From Nymphaea colorata (lineage: Eukaryota > Streptophyta > Magnoliopsida > Nymphaeales > Nymphaeaceae), in assembly GCF_008831285.2 (NCBI RefSeq), contig NC_045144.1, positions 16,603,858 to 16,667,857 of the forward strand: a stretch of 64,000 nucleotides of DNA. The letters run 5' to 3'. A program made the translations under genes and the position numbers. The notes below the pieces were generated by a model that was not told the origin of the DNA, made no database searches, and was given only the letters and a program-made list of their open reading frames with translations. How positions within the stretch are numbered: position 1 is the stretch's first letter; each line of letters starts with the position of its first letter. Shown piece by piece: positions 10,760-45,162 of this stretch.

Positions 10760-12557
10760 CGGGTCGGTTATGAGACTTCCGATGACGAAGAGTGGATCCA
10801 AATCTTCATTATTTTTCGGAGTAGATTCTAAAAAGATAAGGGATAAAAATTGAAAATCCCAACAAAATAAATTAAAGTTTATTATTTTACACAATATATA
10901 TGATAATTAAAATTTTTAAAAAACACCAACATATTTAAGAATTAATAAAAACGAATCCTTGCCATGAATTTGATTAGAATGACCTGTGAAAAGAACTACG
11001 TGAAAAGGTAGAGGGACATTTGGATGAGAACCTATTCATAAACTAAGTTATTTTTAAACGAGTTTTAAAAACTTTGTCATCTTGTATGGTTGACACATTA
11101 AATGAGATTAGGTTTTTCATTCTTTTTTACAAAACCAGATTTTGTTAAAACCTGGCAAACTTAGTTTTAATGTTTGAACCCTCATAAGCCATTACGTCAC
11201 CGTTTTAGGTGTATTATTTTTCCTTGTGATTTTTTTTCACCTTTTCCGTTTTGGTTTGACAAGGGATGTTCTTGTCTGTTTTAACTCTTATGTTGTATCA
11301 AAAGCATTTTGGTTATTTCAGGTGTCCGAACGCTTTCCTCATCATTCATGATGCTCCCTGGGTCAGAACTTGCCCTCAGTGACAGAACTTTTACTAAGAA
11401 ATACTCAATTGAACTTTGCTCATACATAAGAACCAAAAAAACTATTTCGAATTGTGCAAACGTATATTTGACCTTTTTCCTTTTGGCAATCTTTAATACT
11501 TGTGATGCACCAATTTTAGTATGAATTGACATGTTTATGAGAAAGAGAGAGACAGAGAGATCATCAGGGAACATTTTGCAACAACCTTTGCCAGCGTTTG
11601 CTCAATACCAAAAAAATCTTTTGGCCAGAAATTGAAAATCCGTTACGCTTCGACACGCATATGCAATTTGGGCGAAGAGTTTTCAATGGGCTGCTGGAAA
11701 TTTGTTTTGACAATTTGAGTGGTGAAACAACTCAATCAATCCTCCCGGCAGAGAAAGTATTCAGCATGGCATGAACTATCGGCATTGAACAAGCTACTAT
11801 TGAAGAAGAATGCCGGGTTCATGTCAAGTGAATCTTGCTTTGCAGGATTAGATAGTATGCCTGAACAAATTTACCTGCAAATTGACGCACAAGATATGAG
11901 CTGCTTCTTTCCTTTTAGATGAAAGTACGAACTTCCGAAGACTCCGAAAGTGTCTCTTATTGGAATCAGTTTAATCTTAAAGAAGAGGAAACAAGGCTTA
12001 ACCCCCACAGCAAGAAAGTCGAAGTCCGAAAGCAGAAACTTTTGCAGGTTACCGTTTTTATTTCATGTACTACATAGATCAGAGCACATGTAGCCATATT
12101 GCAGGTGAATGCCAAATTCATTCACTTTCATTTCATGTACCATTAATGCATGTCAAACGACCTCATAGCATTAGAACAAGGAGAAAACCATTTAAACTTT
12201 GGATGAAAATAGCATAAGAAAATGGTGGTTCTGTATGAAAGATATCTACCAAGAATCGACACTGTATTAGTTTTCATTAATTATGGAGGAACATCTGCCT
12301 TTCAAGTGAAAAAGAAAGGAGAACAATAAGGCTTCTATCTGCACCTGATTTTTGGCGAGTGGACTGGTGTGACAAGACCATTCACGTCCAAGGAAAAAAA
12401 GAAAAATACATATTTGTGAACATCCATAGATAATAATACATGGACAAGAGGGACAACACATAAGTACTCCTAGAACTGATTGTGGGATAAAACAATGTGT
12501 GATATCAGAAAACGTGCTCTCTCGATGTTATTATGCAGCAGAATAGACGGTTGTTCC
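10760..12557. other. Spacer between the RACK1 promoter and CNOT9 3' end
   Basis: Holds distal RACK1 promoter DNA and the 3' UTR of CNOT9 (toward 12557). I see no gene. The sequence is AT-rich with homopolymer runs; short open frames at 11281-11922 and 12267-12461 show no similarity. Confidence 0.5.
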
Positions 12558-31000
<18,443 letters not shown>

Positions 31001-33075
31001 TTAAAACACACTACGGATACCACCAGCACAGGAGAAGGGCCTATAAAAGGGAACAGAAGGGGGAAAGAAGTGTCGCTTATCGGCTTCGGAGCCCAAATTT
31101 AGAGCTCAAAGAGGCGCCAAAGGCACCGGATTTCCTGCGTTCTCCGCCCCACCGCCTACCAACGCTTGCCTGAGAATCGGGACTGTGGGAATGCGTGCTT
31201 CAAGAGTTCTTCTTGCCATTTGAAAACCGAAAGAGGAGATTTCGCATTGATGATCTTGCCTTAAATGCATAGGAACTCGACGTCGTGGATGAATCGAAGA
31301 TTTCCTGAATTTGCAACAGTAAAAGAACGGCTAATCAAGGTAATGGTCGGATAACCTCGTCGACCAAAGACCTCGACAAATCTTTTTCTTATGGGCACCG
31401 ATAACTCGCAAACTATATATGTTGGTAAAAGTTAAAATCACAAATGAATATGAATATGACATTTTTTTATGTTGAGTTCTTGAAATTGGACTGGATATTC
31501 ATATAAATTGTATGACATGTTTTAATATAAAAATCGTTACCATGAAATAGATAATAATTATAAAGCAATCAGCTAGAAAACCTTACTGTTAAGCTATTAG
31601 AATCAAATCTATTGAATCGTCACTCAACTATTCCTTATGAAAGGAAGACTACGAGAATAATTTTGTCTTTTTTCGTAAAACAATAAGAAAGTTGTTCAAA
31701 ATAAATCTTTTATATAGCTTTTATAATGTTTACTTGACAACATGGAGAAAAATTCATGAAATTTGCAGTACATTTTTAATATGGGTGCCCTAACAAGCAT
31801 GGGCATGGAGCAAATATAATATTTTCAAGTATACAATAAGTTTGGATTAGTGGGGTTTTAGAGTCCATTTCTAGTTTATGTAGGAAGAGAAATGAGATTT
31901 AGTGGCAGTAAAAATAAATGTCTCTTAAATCTTGGTTATAATTTCTACACATTTAATAACCTTTATACACTAGAAGTGCATATACAATCAGATGGATGAA
32001 AATTTTATTTCCCAAACTACCCATCGTGGGTCAGGTCAGGGTCAATACAATTAGAGCATGGTCTGGAATCTTATGCCTGGTTCCAACTTCTGGGTTCAGT
32101 CCAGGTGGGCCAAAGCTGCATGCAGTTAATTTTTGGATTTAAAGTTGGCTGTTTTTGGCTGTCTATTAAAATTCCAATCCAAAGTTGATTTTTAATTTTT
32201 TATACATTTGGTCTGTAGTCTGATCTATTTATACCTCAAATTATGTCCTCCTTATTCGAATCAAGGATTTAAAATCTTCAGATCAAGATCCCAAATTTTC
32301 AGATTGAGATAACCAGCAGATGCCTGACCTATTCACAGCCCTAGACATGAAGATGCCCTTATCCAAAATCGCCAAAAATGCTGGATCCAAGTAAATGGAT
32401 TGGTTAATGGTGTTTATTTATTAAGATCTGTCCCAAAGATTTAAAAGATTTCAAAAAGATTGTGTTATCAAAAAAACAATATCAAGTAGTCAAAATTAAT
32501 GAATCTGAATTCAGTATCAACCTAAGAGTGCATATTGGTTGCCTAGTCAATAAGTCTAGGAAGTTTGAGTTTCTTTCATCTTGCATCACCCAATCAAACA
32601 CGATTAGAAATGTCCTAGACCCTTTATTTAGTTTTAACATCACCTCTTTTTAGGTTCTCAGTTGGGCATGGAGGGTCCGACTATAAGTCTGGGATTTTGA
32701 TGCTTGGATGTTCATGTTTGCAAGAAATATTTAGGTAATAAAAAACACCTTAATATATATTGGAAATTGAATATCGATCATGTGTTCATGTATGTACTAG
32801 ATCTAGACCCTTCCGTAGTCAGTCTGATTCAACAATAAGAACATAAATCTCGTATCATGATGAAAGTGATGAAACAAAATACAACTTTTTCAGTCTAAAT
32901 ACAACATAAACCCCATTTGTTTCTAATTCCTTTGAAATGTATTTTAGTTTCTTGAAAATGCAACTGGATTTCCATTGTTTACAACTTAATCTCTACCGTA
33001 TATTGTTGTTAAAATCAATGGTTCAAATAATTCCATTGAGTCTGGCATATAAAGATCTATCTCTCTCTCTCTCCC

Positions 33076-33078
<3 letters not shown>

Positions 33079-33150
<72 letters not shown>
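33079..33150 (+). repeat. Long (TA)n microsatellite
   Basis: About 36 uninterrupted TA units after a short CT run, the longest TA array in the window. It can fold on itself as a hairpin. Confidence 0.95.
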
Positions 33151-33151
<1 letters not shown>

Positions 33152-34140
33152 CAATAATTGGTAGATACCAAACCACTTGTATAAGGGATAAAATCTAGAC
33201 ATTTTAAATTTGTGTTAAATAGTGTTTAAAACAAAATGTGAACTTTTAAATGTACTTATAAACATTGATTTAATATAAATCATGCTTCAGTTCAAGCTGT
33301 TTTTGGAAAAAAAAATCCTTTCTACTATCAAAATTTTGATGTTATATGAGCTGTTCATTTTTTATTATTAAAAAAACATTATTTAAATAAGAAGACAACT
33401 AATTTAATATATGTTTTTCACCGAATCACTTTTAAAACCATATCTATAAGGTTAGATTACCAAAAAAAATATTTAATAATTTATTTTAATGCATCTGGTT
33501 TTTGTCTCCTACACAAGTGATTTGGTTTTTACCAACTTTCCTCTCTCTTGCATATTGAACAATTTATAAACTGACATTGAAAAACAGCCTCCATTTTGGT
33601 TGGGGGTTATATTATAGTGACACTTTATGGTGGTTTTAGTAACTGTTTTTTTTGTTTTTTCAACCAACTTTTTAGAATTTCTTATCATCTGGCAACATTC
33701 AGCCTGCCGGCAAATTTCTATTCTTGCCAGCTGATTATATATATATATATATAGCACGTGCCTTCCAGGAGTATTTCAGCCTATTGAAAACAGGTTGGCT
33801 TCCCTATTCTCAATTAAATTTCAGCCGTACGATATGCTAAAGCCGATGGCCCAGATGATTTCATTAACTTTGATATAAGTTTTCCTTTTCTCTCTCTCTA
33901 TCTCGGCCACCTCTTTATAGTCGGATGGTTTTTTTTTTATTGCTCAAATTCATTAGAAAAAAAATGTATTTATGATAGTCATTGACTTGGCTACGGTTTT
34001 GAGCATTGGAATACATTTGTTGTGGTTTTTAACGATACAAAATAATGAAAAAAAAAAAACTAATCTGCCACAGGCCCACAGTTGATCATCAATGTACATT
34101 TTGTGATAACTTTTAACGAGACAAAAAAAGAGAAATCTAG

Positions 34141-34181
<41 letters not shown>

Positions 34182-34495
34182 TAGAGAGAGAGAGAGAGAG
34201 AGAGAGTACTAAATGTTTCTTTGTATTTTGTGTCGGTAAAAATGGTTGGAAAAAGCTGGTGACGGCAGTTGCTTGGCTACAGTTTTTAATGACAGAATGC
34301 AGCGATGGTTTTTAATGATGCAAAATAAAAAAACCCATAGAATTATAGGCAAATGGCTCATTATAATCTTTTTTTTTTTTAAATGAGTCGAGCTCAATCT
34401 TAAGCCTTTTTTAGGGAGCTCAGCTCAAGCTTAAGCCTTTTCTATGGAGTTCAGCTCATGTTTGAGTTTTTTTATTCAAGTCCAGCTCAAGGTGC

Positions 34496-34557
<62 letters not shown>

Positions 34558-34558
<1 letters not shown>

Positions 34559-34758
34559 ATCTTCTGGTCATCTTAACTTTCATCCAATCATAGTTGTCCA
34601 ATGCACCACATGAAACAATTTACGGAGTGATATGTTGTGAAGGTGAGAGGATTATATATATATAATTTTCTCGTCATCTGGCCTTTCATCCAATCATAAT
34701 TGTTCAATGCACCACATGAAACAATGCATGGATGATGTTGTGAGAGGTGAGAGGATTT
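34558..34758 (+). repeat. Diverged ~100 bp tandem duplication
   Basis: Two adjacent copies (about 34558-34660 and 34662-34758), each with TTTCATCCAATCATA and AATGCACCACATGAAACAAT. They differ at many positions and by small indels, so this is older than the other duplications. A (CT)n-(TA)n array precedes the first copy. Confidence 0.8.
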
Positions 34759-34918
34759 TAAGTGTCGAGAGAAAAACAAAGAAAAAAAAGTATAACCTAA
34801 TATTAAATTGCAAAAATATCTATTACTTTTTTCTCTTTCTTTTTTTTTTCAATCTTCATCACCACAGATAACTTGGCTTTCACAAGTGAACTAAGTGATT
34901 CTTAGACAATCGGAGTCA

Positions 34919-34953
<35 letters not shown>

Positions 34954-35365
34954 CACTAAGAACTATAAATGCTCTCCATTGAGAGATTGGACTGGACACT
35001 CACTCAGATGTCTTCCATAAAAGAACATTTTTTAGTAAGCTAGTTAGCCTATTCCATGAGTCTACACTATTATGTGGATATGTATATGTGTATGTGCATA
35101 TATGTATCCTTTACCCACAAGAGGAAGAGTAATAACCTATCACCACCCCTATTAGTAACTATTTTGAGAGAGAGGGATTTCCTTTATATACTTACCACAT
35201 TTATAAAATTATTCACATTAGGCGTAGTAAGAAAAAATTGTTGGCTTACATGTTTTTTTGTGAGTGGCACAATACAATTGGCTTACATGTTTTTTTGTCA
35301 GTGGCACAATTTTCCCTTATCATCTCAGTAAGATACTCGTGCCTTTTTTGTGGGAGAGGTTTAGT

Positions 35366-35739
35366 TAAGGGTGGGCGTCGGGTCGGGATGCTGATGGGCC
35401 GGCCCGGTTGGGCCCCGGCCAAGATTTTTCGGGCCCGGGCTTGGGCCAGGATTTTCCGGTCCTGGGCTGGGCACGGGCCCGATAGGCCGGCTGAGGTCGG
35501 CCTGGCCCGGCCGGTTTGGTTTGTTTAAGTTTAAAAAAATATTTTTTTTTATTTTTTTGTTTTAATAATATATATTTATTATTAATAAATATATTTTATA
35601 TTTACAAAATTATTTTTTGATTAAAAATTTATTTTTTATTTTTAAACGGGTCGGGTCGGGTCGGAGCCGGGCCGGGTTGCCCGGCGCGACGGGCCGGATC
35701 GGGCCAGCCTTTACCGGGGCGGCCCGATGCCCACCTTTA
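35366..35739. mobile_element. GC-rich hAT-like MITE
   Basis: Starts TAAGGGTGGGCGTCGG and ends with the inverse of TAAAGGTGGGCATCGG. Both subterminal regions are strings of GGCCCGG/GGGTCGGG-like motifs, while the centre (35525-35645) is almost pure A/T. The layout, with self-complementary GC-rich arms and a GGGTGGGCA terminus, is that of a common plant hAT-type MITE family. No clear 8 bp target duplication remains. The next base begins the Harbinger terminus. Confidence 0.6.
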
Positions 35740-35843
35740 GGGCCCGTTTGATGGGCGGGTGAAATTTAACGCGGTAATTTTACCATGGTAAATTTTTCTA
35801 GAAAAATTTAGTGGATGAAATTTCACCCTCTTCCAAAACGAGG

Positions 35844-35969
35844 CCCTGTTTGATTGTCGGATGAAATTTAACGTGGTAAATTTAACCCTGTTTGATGAAC
35901 ATGAAAAATTTAACGTGGTAAATTTAACCCTGTTTGATGCACATGAAAAATTTAACCTGGAAAATGATG
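35844..35969 (+). repeat. Three 42 bp subterminal tandem units of the Harbinger element
   Basis: Units starting CCCTGTTTGAT recur exactly every 42 bp (35844, 35886, 35928), each followed by an AAATTTAAC(G/C)TGG-like stretch. The outermost terminus at 35740 is a more distant version of the same unit. Such subterminal repeats commonly bind the element's own transposase or Myb-like protein. Confidence 0.85.
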
Positions 35970-36369
35970 CACCACCAAACGAGAAAGATCATCACCTCAT
36001 GGAACCACCACCAAGCCAAAACCAACAAACAAAAAATGGACTGCAGAACCCATATATTTCTTCATGAATCATCCCAAAACAAATCACCATACAACCAGTT
36101 CATTAAAGAGACGACCATTCACATGATATATGTAACAAAACGCAAAAAGAAATATCCAACAACACATTACAACAGAAAGCACCTTCTTGAGAGCATCTAC
36201 AACAGCAAAAGTTATATATTTGTTTTCAAAAGCATTAAACAAAAAATGTTGACGAAATGAACTTTAAAAGCATAACGAAGTTTTATCCATTAAAGTACAT
36301 CTCCACAAAAGTTACATGACTACGAATCCACAAAAGAGTGTATTTTCTACTAAGAAGAAAAAAAAAAGT

Positions 36370-36696
36370 TTAATGACTACATATCCAACAAAGAAAACAT
36401 GTAATCACAAAACAAGTAATCCAACATTTGTGGCTGCATTTTCGTTCTTCTAACTTCGTGTCTTCTATATCTTCCTTTGCAATGACATCTTCAATGAGTG
36501 GAGACCTACGAACTTGCACACCATACTTGTTTTGGAGATACTCAAGCATGTGATTTTCTGCTACTTCTAAAGAATCAAACGATCTGAAGATGGCACCCTT
36601 GTACCGATAGACTAATGGTTGGCACCGCTCCCAGCTGTCATATATGTCTCGCTCACGCCCTTCGAAAACCACATAGTACTTTCGGCGAGGCATCAT
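36370..36696 (-). CDS. ORF with RNase H1 N-terminal / viroplasmin-type hybrid-binding domain
   Basis: From ATG at 36694-36696 to TAA at 36370-36372, about 108 aa. Residues 4-50 (RRKYYVVFEGRERDIYDSW, then YKGAIFRSFDSLEVAE) match the small fold found at the N-terminus of eukaryotic RNase H1, which grips RNA/DNA hybrids and is also known from caulimovirus inclusion proteins. The second half carries acidic residues and a Cys-rich tail. It lies 57 bp downstream of the transposase stop, on the same strand and inside the Harbinger element. Whether it is a separate gene or a spliced C-terminal module of the transposon transcript cannot be settled from sequence. No catalytic RNase H domain follows. 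Confidence 0.6.
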   Translation of the reverse strand: MMPRRKYYVVFEGRERDIYDSWERCQPLVYRYKGAIFRSFDSLEVAENHMLEYLQNKYGVQVRRSPLIEDVIAKEDIEDTKLEERKCSHKCWITCFVITCFLCWICSH

Positions 36697-36752
36697 CTTC
36701 GTTGTCCTGTTGAAAAGAAAACAAATGTCAGACAATCAAACTGAAGAAGTTG

Positions 36753-38113
36753 TCAACATTTATAAACAAACTTACTATTTAATTGATAATCTGTAAACAT
36801 TTGAGATGATATAGCTGCTCTCAAAGCATTGTTGCTTCCTCGTTGATGTGTTTGGCTTGCAATTTCAGGTTCGCTTAAGACAAAGTTATCAGTCGAAGGT
36901 GCATCTTCATCATCAAATTGCTCGGCATTTGGATTGTGTTCAATTATGAAGTTGTGCAATACACATGTAGCAAGAACGATTTGAGCTTGTTTTTGGAATG
37001 GATACTGAACTTGCATTTTCAATATTGGAAAACGACCTTTCAACATGCCAAAAGTTCTTTCTACTATATTTCGGAGTGATGAATGCCTATGGTTGAATAA
37101 TTCTTCTTCTGTTCTAGGTGAGCGTGCTCCCCGAGTGTTAAACTCAGACAAATGATAACGATGTCCTCGATAAGGTGTAAGCAAGCCGACAATGTTTGGA
37201 TACCCCCCATCAGCCAGATAAAATTTCCCTACAATTGAACAAAATTTAATTCTACATTGATACATGCTTCTTAAAAGAGTGAATTGGTTGGTGGAACTAC
37301 GTACCTTCTGGGACAACAAATGGGTCTGTTTCATGATCTAGTGCATTGTACAATACTCTTGAGTCTGTTGCACTTCCTTCCCATCCAGCCAAAACGTAGT
37401 GGAATCTAGTATCTAATCCGACTACAGCCATGACGTTTTGAGAAACGAAACCTTTTCTATTGCGAAACCTTGCTTGATCTGAAGCTGGGACCCATGCAGG
37501 TATATGTGTGCCATCGATTGCTCCTAAACAATTCTATATGACAAGGCAACTAGTTAGTCATGTTGTAGTTTGTCTTGTTGTATGTGTCATGTTGAGTTCA
37601 AGATGATGAAATTACCTCAAAATATGAAAAGAATCGTTTAGAATGTCGAATATGTGCTGGCATCATCTCATCATTGGGCCGCCGAACGTAATCCTTACCC
37701 AGTATACATATCGCTCGTAGCACTAGGCTGACATATTTACTTATTGTTTGTCCGGAATATTGAAACGTATTTTGAACAGCACGATTCCGTTCATTATGTC
37801 CAATTGTCAAAAGCAATATAGCTACTGGTTCTTCTACGGTAATGTCACGAGCATCCTCCAACAAATTTCTATCCCTTAGAATGTTACACAGTCTCATATA
37901 TGTATGCCCTTCCATACGGAGTAAGTCCAAACAATTTCTAGGATGACCGTGAAGCATAAGTTGGACAAAAGATGTACCAGCATCTCGAAATGGATGAACA
38001 ATCCTCCTAGATGATGGTTGGTCTTTTAACCAAAAGAAGACAAACACAAAAACCATTCGAATGATGAAAAGCACTCGTTCATCGTCATCTTCGAACATGT
38101 CAACATCAATCAT
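36753..38113 (-). CDS. PIF/Harbinger transposase (DDE_Tnp_4)
   Basis: Three coding exons on the minus strand: 38113-37616, 37533-37305 and 37228-36753, joined by introns of 82 and 76 bp with GT-AG ends and correct phase; 400 aa, normal for the family. Exon 1 holds the N-terminal helix-turn-helix-like region. The nuclease core has all three acidic residues: D173 in GAIDGTHI, D223 in [11 protein letters not shown] and E299 in [25 protein letters not shown] and TPYRG are also characteristic. No internal stop is seen, so the gene is young or kept by selection; it could also be a domesticated HARBI1/ALP1-like gene, but the linked Myb-like ORF and terminal repeats favour a transposon. A strong GTAAGT donor lies close to the stop, so the 3' end may be spliced. 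Confidence 0.88.
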
Positions 38114-38359
38114 TTAGACTAAACTGCATGTACATGTAAGGATGTTTATTGAATAACATAATTTCCAACATGTGTTTCAGCACAACAAAAAAGAAAGGAT
38201 TGCAGGACAAGATCATGATGAAGAACATAAACAGATTGCTTCAATAACAACAATTTCACACTACATAAAGATCATGGAATTATAAAAAAAACATACAACA
38301 AATGTTATTGTGCCAAATGAATCATACAAATAATTCTACTAACAAATATGAAATCTTAC

Positions 38360-39163
38360 CTATAAAGTACCAAGTCTACGCGACAACCATGTTAGCCGGT
38401 CTTCAGGTGGAACGTTGAGAAAGATCATGGAATTCGTTCCCTCTCCTAACAGGTCCAGACTCAGCAGTCTTGTATGACTATCTAGTAGCCCTGTGTCCAC
38501 CATCTCTTGTAAAATTTCACAACATTTGGCATATTGAAACCCTCTAGAAGTATGTGTTAGGGCGTCCACATTTTTAACTATACCGTTCAACAAATTGTAA
38601 TACGTGTCATCATTGGTTGACCTGTTCCGTTTTGACCTATGTGAACTTGTATTGGTTGTCGGATTCTCAGTTGTAGGAGTTGTAGGTAGTGGCGATTGTA
38701 GGGGTGTACCATCATTTGGCGTCTGTGTAAATGACTGTTCACTGTCAAACTGCATGTAAGAAGGTGAATTCTGGAAAGCAGGTGTAGATGGGAGTGATTC
38801 AGTCTCAGCTTGTAGCACGTTGTTTAATGTTACTGCATTTTGCCCAGTTGCATGAGATTCGCCATATACCTCGGCGAACTCATCATAGTATCTCCATACT
38901 TTTGGCCCTCTGTACTTTTTTCTATTTGGATATTTCTGAAAAAATTCATGTGTTCAAATATTGCACAAGCAAATACATGTGAGACAAAACCTAACAGAAT
39001 TAATTTTATAATTTACCTGAACATAGTCGTTCCATACTTGGGGGTCGACCTCAATGCATTTGTTAATTGGGTCGTAGCCAAACCCACTTGTGTTCAACAA
39101 TGCATTTGAAAAGCTATCCTCTTTCAAATGAACATGTTTCCAATATACTTGCTTATTGCTCAT
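38360..39163 (-). CDS. Myb/SANT-like DNA-binding protein of the Harbinger element (5' partial)
   Basis: Second gene typical of PIF/Harbinger elements, whose product binds the element ends and brings in the transposase. Two exons on the minus strand: 39163-39017 and 38935-38360 (TAG at 38360-38362), 240 aa as seen. The Myb_DNA-bind_3-type region covers residues 1 to about 80, with TSGFGYDP, VDPQVWNDYVQKYPNRKKYRG and YYDEFAEVYG. It is followed by a Ser/Thr/Pro-rich linker and a C-terminal helical segment ending LTWLSRRLGTL. The usual first ~60 residues of this domain, up to the aromatic-rich first helices, are missing upstream of 39163, so either an exon is lost or the element is truncated there. 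Confidence 0.8.
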
Positions 39164-39164
39164 G

Positions 39165-39345
39165 TTATATTAACGGTGAGAGGCAAGATGAGACACCCAA
39201 TATTGTCACCGCCCATGAATATGAATATTGGTAATTGCTTCTCTAATTCACTTAATAGGGATTTGAGCCATGCGACCAATGCAATGGCGTTAGCAAGTGA
39301 TCCTTGTTCAGCTTTAAGGAGCATACAGCCTAAGTTTTTGCCCAA
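39165..39345 (-). mobile_element. Small Ty1/copia remnant (RNase H end of pol)
   Basis: On the minus strand a short stretch resembles the end of copia pol (SLANAIALVAWLKSLLSEL, then GGDNIG). It is a broken fossil fragment with no LTRs visible, and appears old. It abuts the truncated side of the Harbinger element. Identification is by eye from a short match. Confidence 0.35.
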
Positions 39346-39419
39346 TCTTGTGATCTTGTAGAATACAAAGCTTGCTTTTGGTGCCTTAAAATACCGCTTC
39401 TGCCGCATTTAAAGTTAGT

Positions 39420-40263
39420 TACTTTTTTAAGCTTTATGAGACAAGGTTAGAATAATGAAAAGCCGTGGTCTATCTTCCAACTTATAGGCATCCTATTTAA
39501 GGGCGAAGCATGAATTTTTTCATGAAAAAGGAGCACTCCAGTCACCAGCTGATGATCACGAGTACTTCATATAATTTTTAAGTAGTCACCAGTTCAGATC
39601 TGATGTGGGTACTCCACCTAATTTTTAAGTCGTTACTATCTAATTTTGAATTTTTAAAATAAAACTTTTCATGGGTGCCATCCTCCCATAGAATTTTTTC
39701 CCGAGGAGGGTGGAATTAAAGTTTTTTACTATGTTAAAATGTTATTTTTAAAAATTATATATATAATAAGTAAAATTTTCTACAATTTATGTGTTTTTTT
39801 TTTAAATTTGAGGAGGAGTCAAGCTCATGCAGACCCTACCTTCCCTCTGTTATAGTGTGCAAGGACTTTCATAAGGAGCTTGTGTAATTGAGATTCAAAC
39901 CAAAGTAATATGAGAAATTTTTTTTTCTCTTAAAAGCAAATTCATTAGCTGGTCTTATAATTATGACGAAAAAGAAACGAGAAGAAGAAGAAGCAAGGAA
40001 GTCAAGTGTGAAAAGAACGAGAACGGGTTCCAGTAACTATTGTCTGATCTTCAGAAGGTTCTCGGTATAAGCCCTATTGCAATTTAGGAGTCGGGTACTG
40101 TAAATTTTTAAGATGAAGGCTGCGCGAGTGTCTGAGAGATCCAGAAAGGCAAAAGCCATAGGCCTATAGAACAAATAAGAACCGCAAAATTATTAAAAGA
40201 CGAGAACTGTCCGGTTCGTGAAATTCGTTGGTCACACGGTTTGGTTGTGGTTTGAAAGACCCC
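39420..40263. other. Spacer upstream of the PLP homeostasis gene
   Basis: AT-rich, including the promoter of the PLPBP-type gene. The part at about 39490-39850 resembles a widely dispersed, degenerate plant repeat (CATGAATTTTTTCATGAA, then a T-rich core and GGAGGAGTCAAGCTCATGC). I cannot assign it to a family. Confidence 0.4.

Positions 40264-45162
<4,899 letters not shown>

Larger units (their letters stand above)
31001..35365. other. Gene-free region upstream of CNOT9
   Basis: Contains the CNOT9 promoter and leader (about 31001-31250), then AT-rich DNA without recognisable genes. Visible structures: a (CT)n-(TA)n array at 33060-33150, (TA)n-(GA)n at 34146-34206, three degenerate units of about 37 bp with AGCTCAGCTCAAGCTTAAGC-like content at 34386-34494, (CT)n-(TA)n at 34498-34557, a duplicated ~100 bp unit at 34558-34758, (TA)n at 34922-34951, and a 38 bp tandem duplication at 35241-35310. 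Confidence 0.6.
35740..39163 (-). mobile_element. PIF/Harbinger transposon, 5' end missing
   Basis: Holds a transposase gene, a Myb/SANT-like gene and a third ORF, all on the minus strand. The low-coordinate end begins GGGCCCGTTTGATGGG right after TTA (35737-35739), a typical Harbinger terminus and target. It is followed by reiterated copies of the terminal motif: three tandem 42 bp units start at 35844, 35886 and 35928. I find no matching inverse terminus in 39164-40263, and the Myb-like gene lacks its N-terminal part at 39163. The element therefore looks truncated at its high-coordinate side, next to a short copia-like remnant. Confidence 0.75.

Noticed and set aside
33079-33171. YIYIYIYI-type frames, also at 14134, 18470, 53988, 54319 and 54761
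   Set aside because: Pure translation of TA microsatellites.
35238-35528. Gly/Arg/Trp-rich 96-codon frame
   Set aside because: Lies across the GC-rich arm of the hAT-like MITE; a by-product of repeated GGCCCGG motifs.
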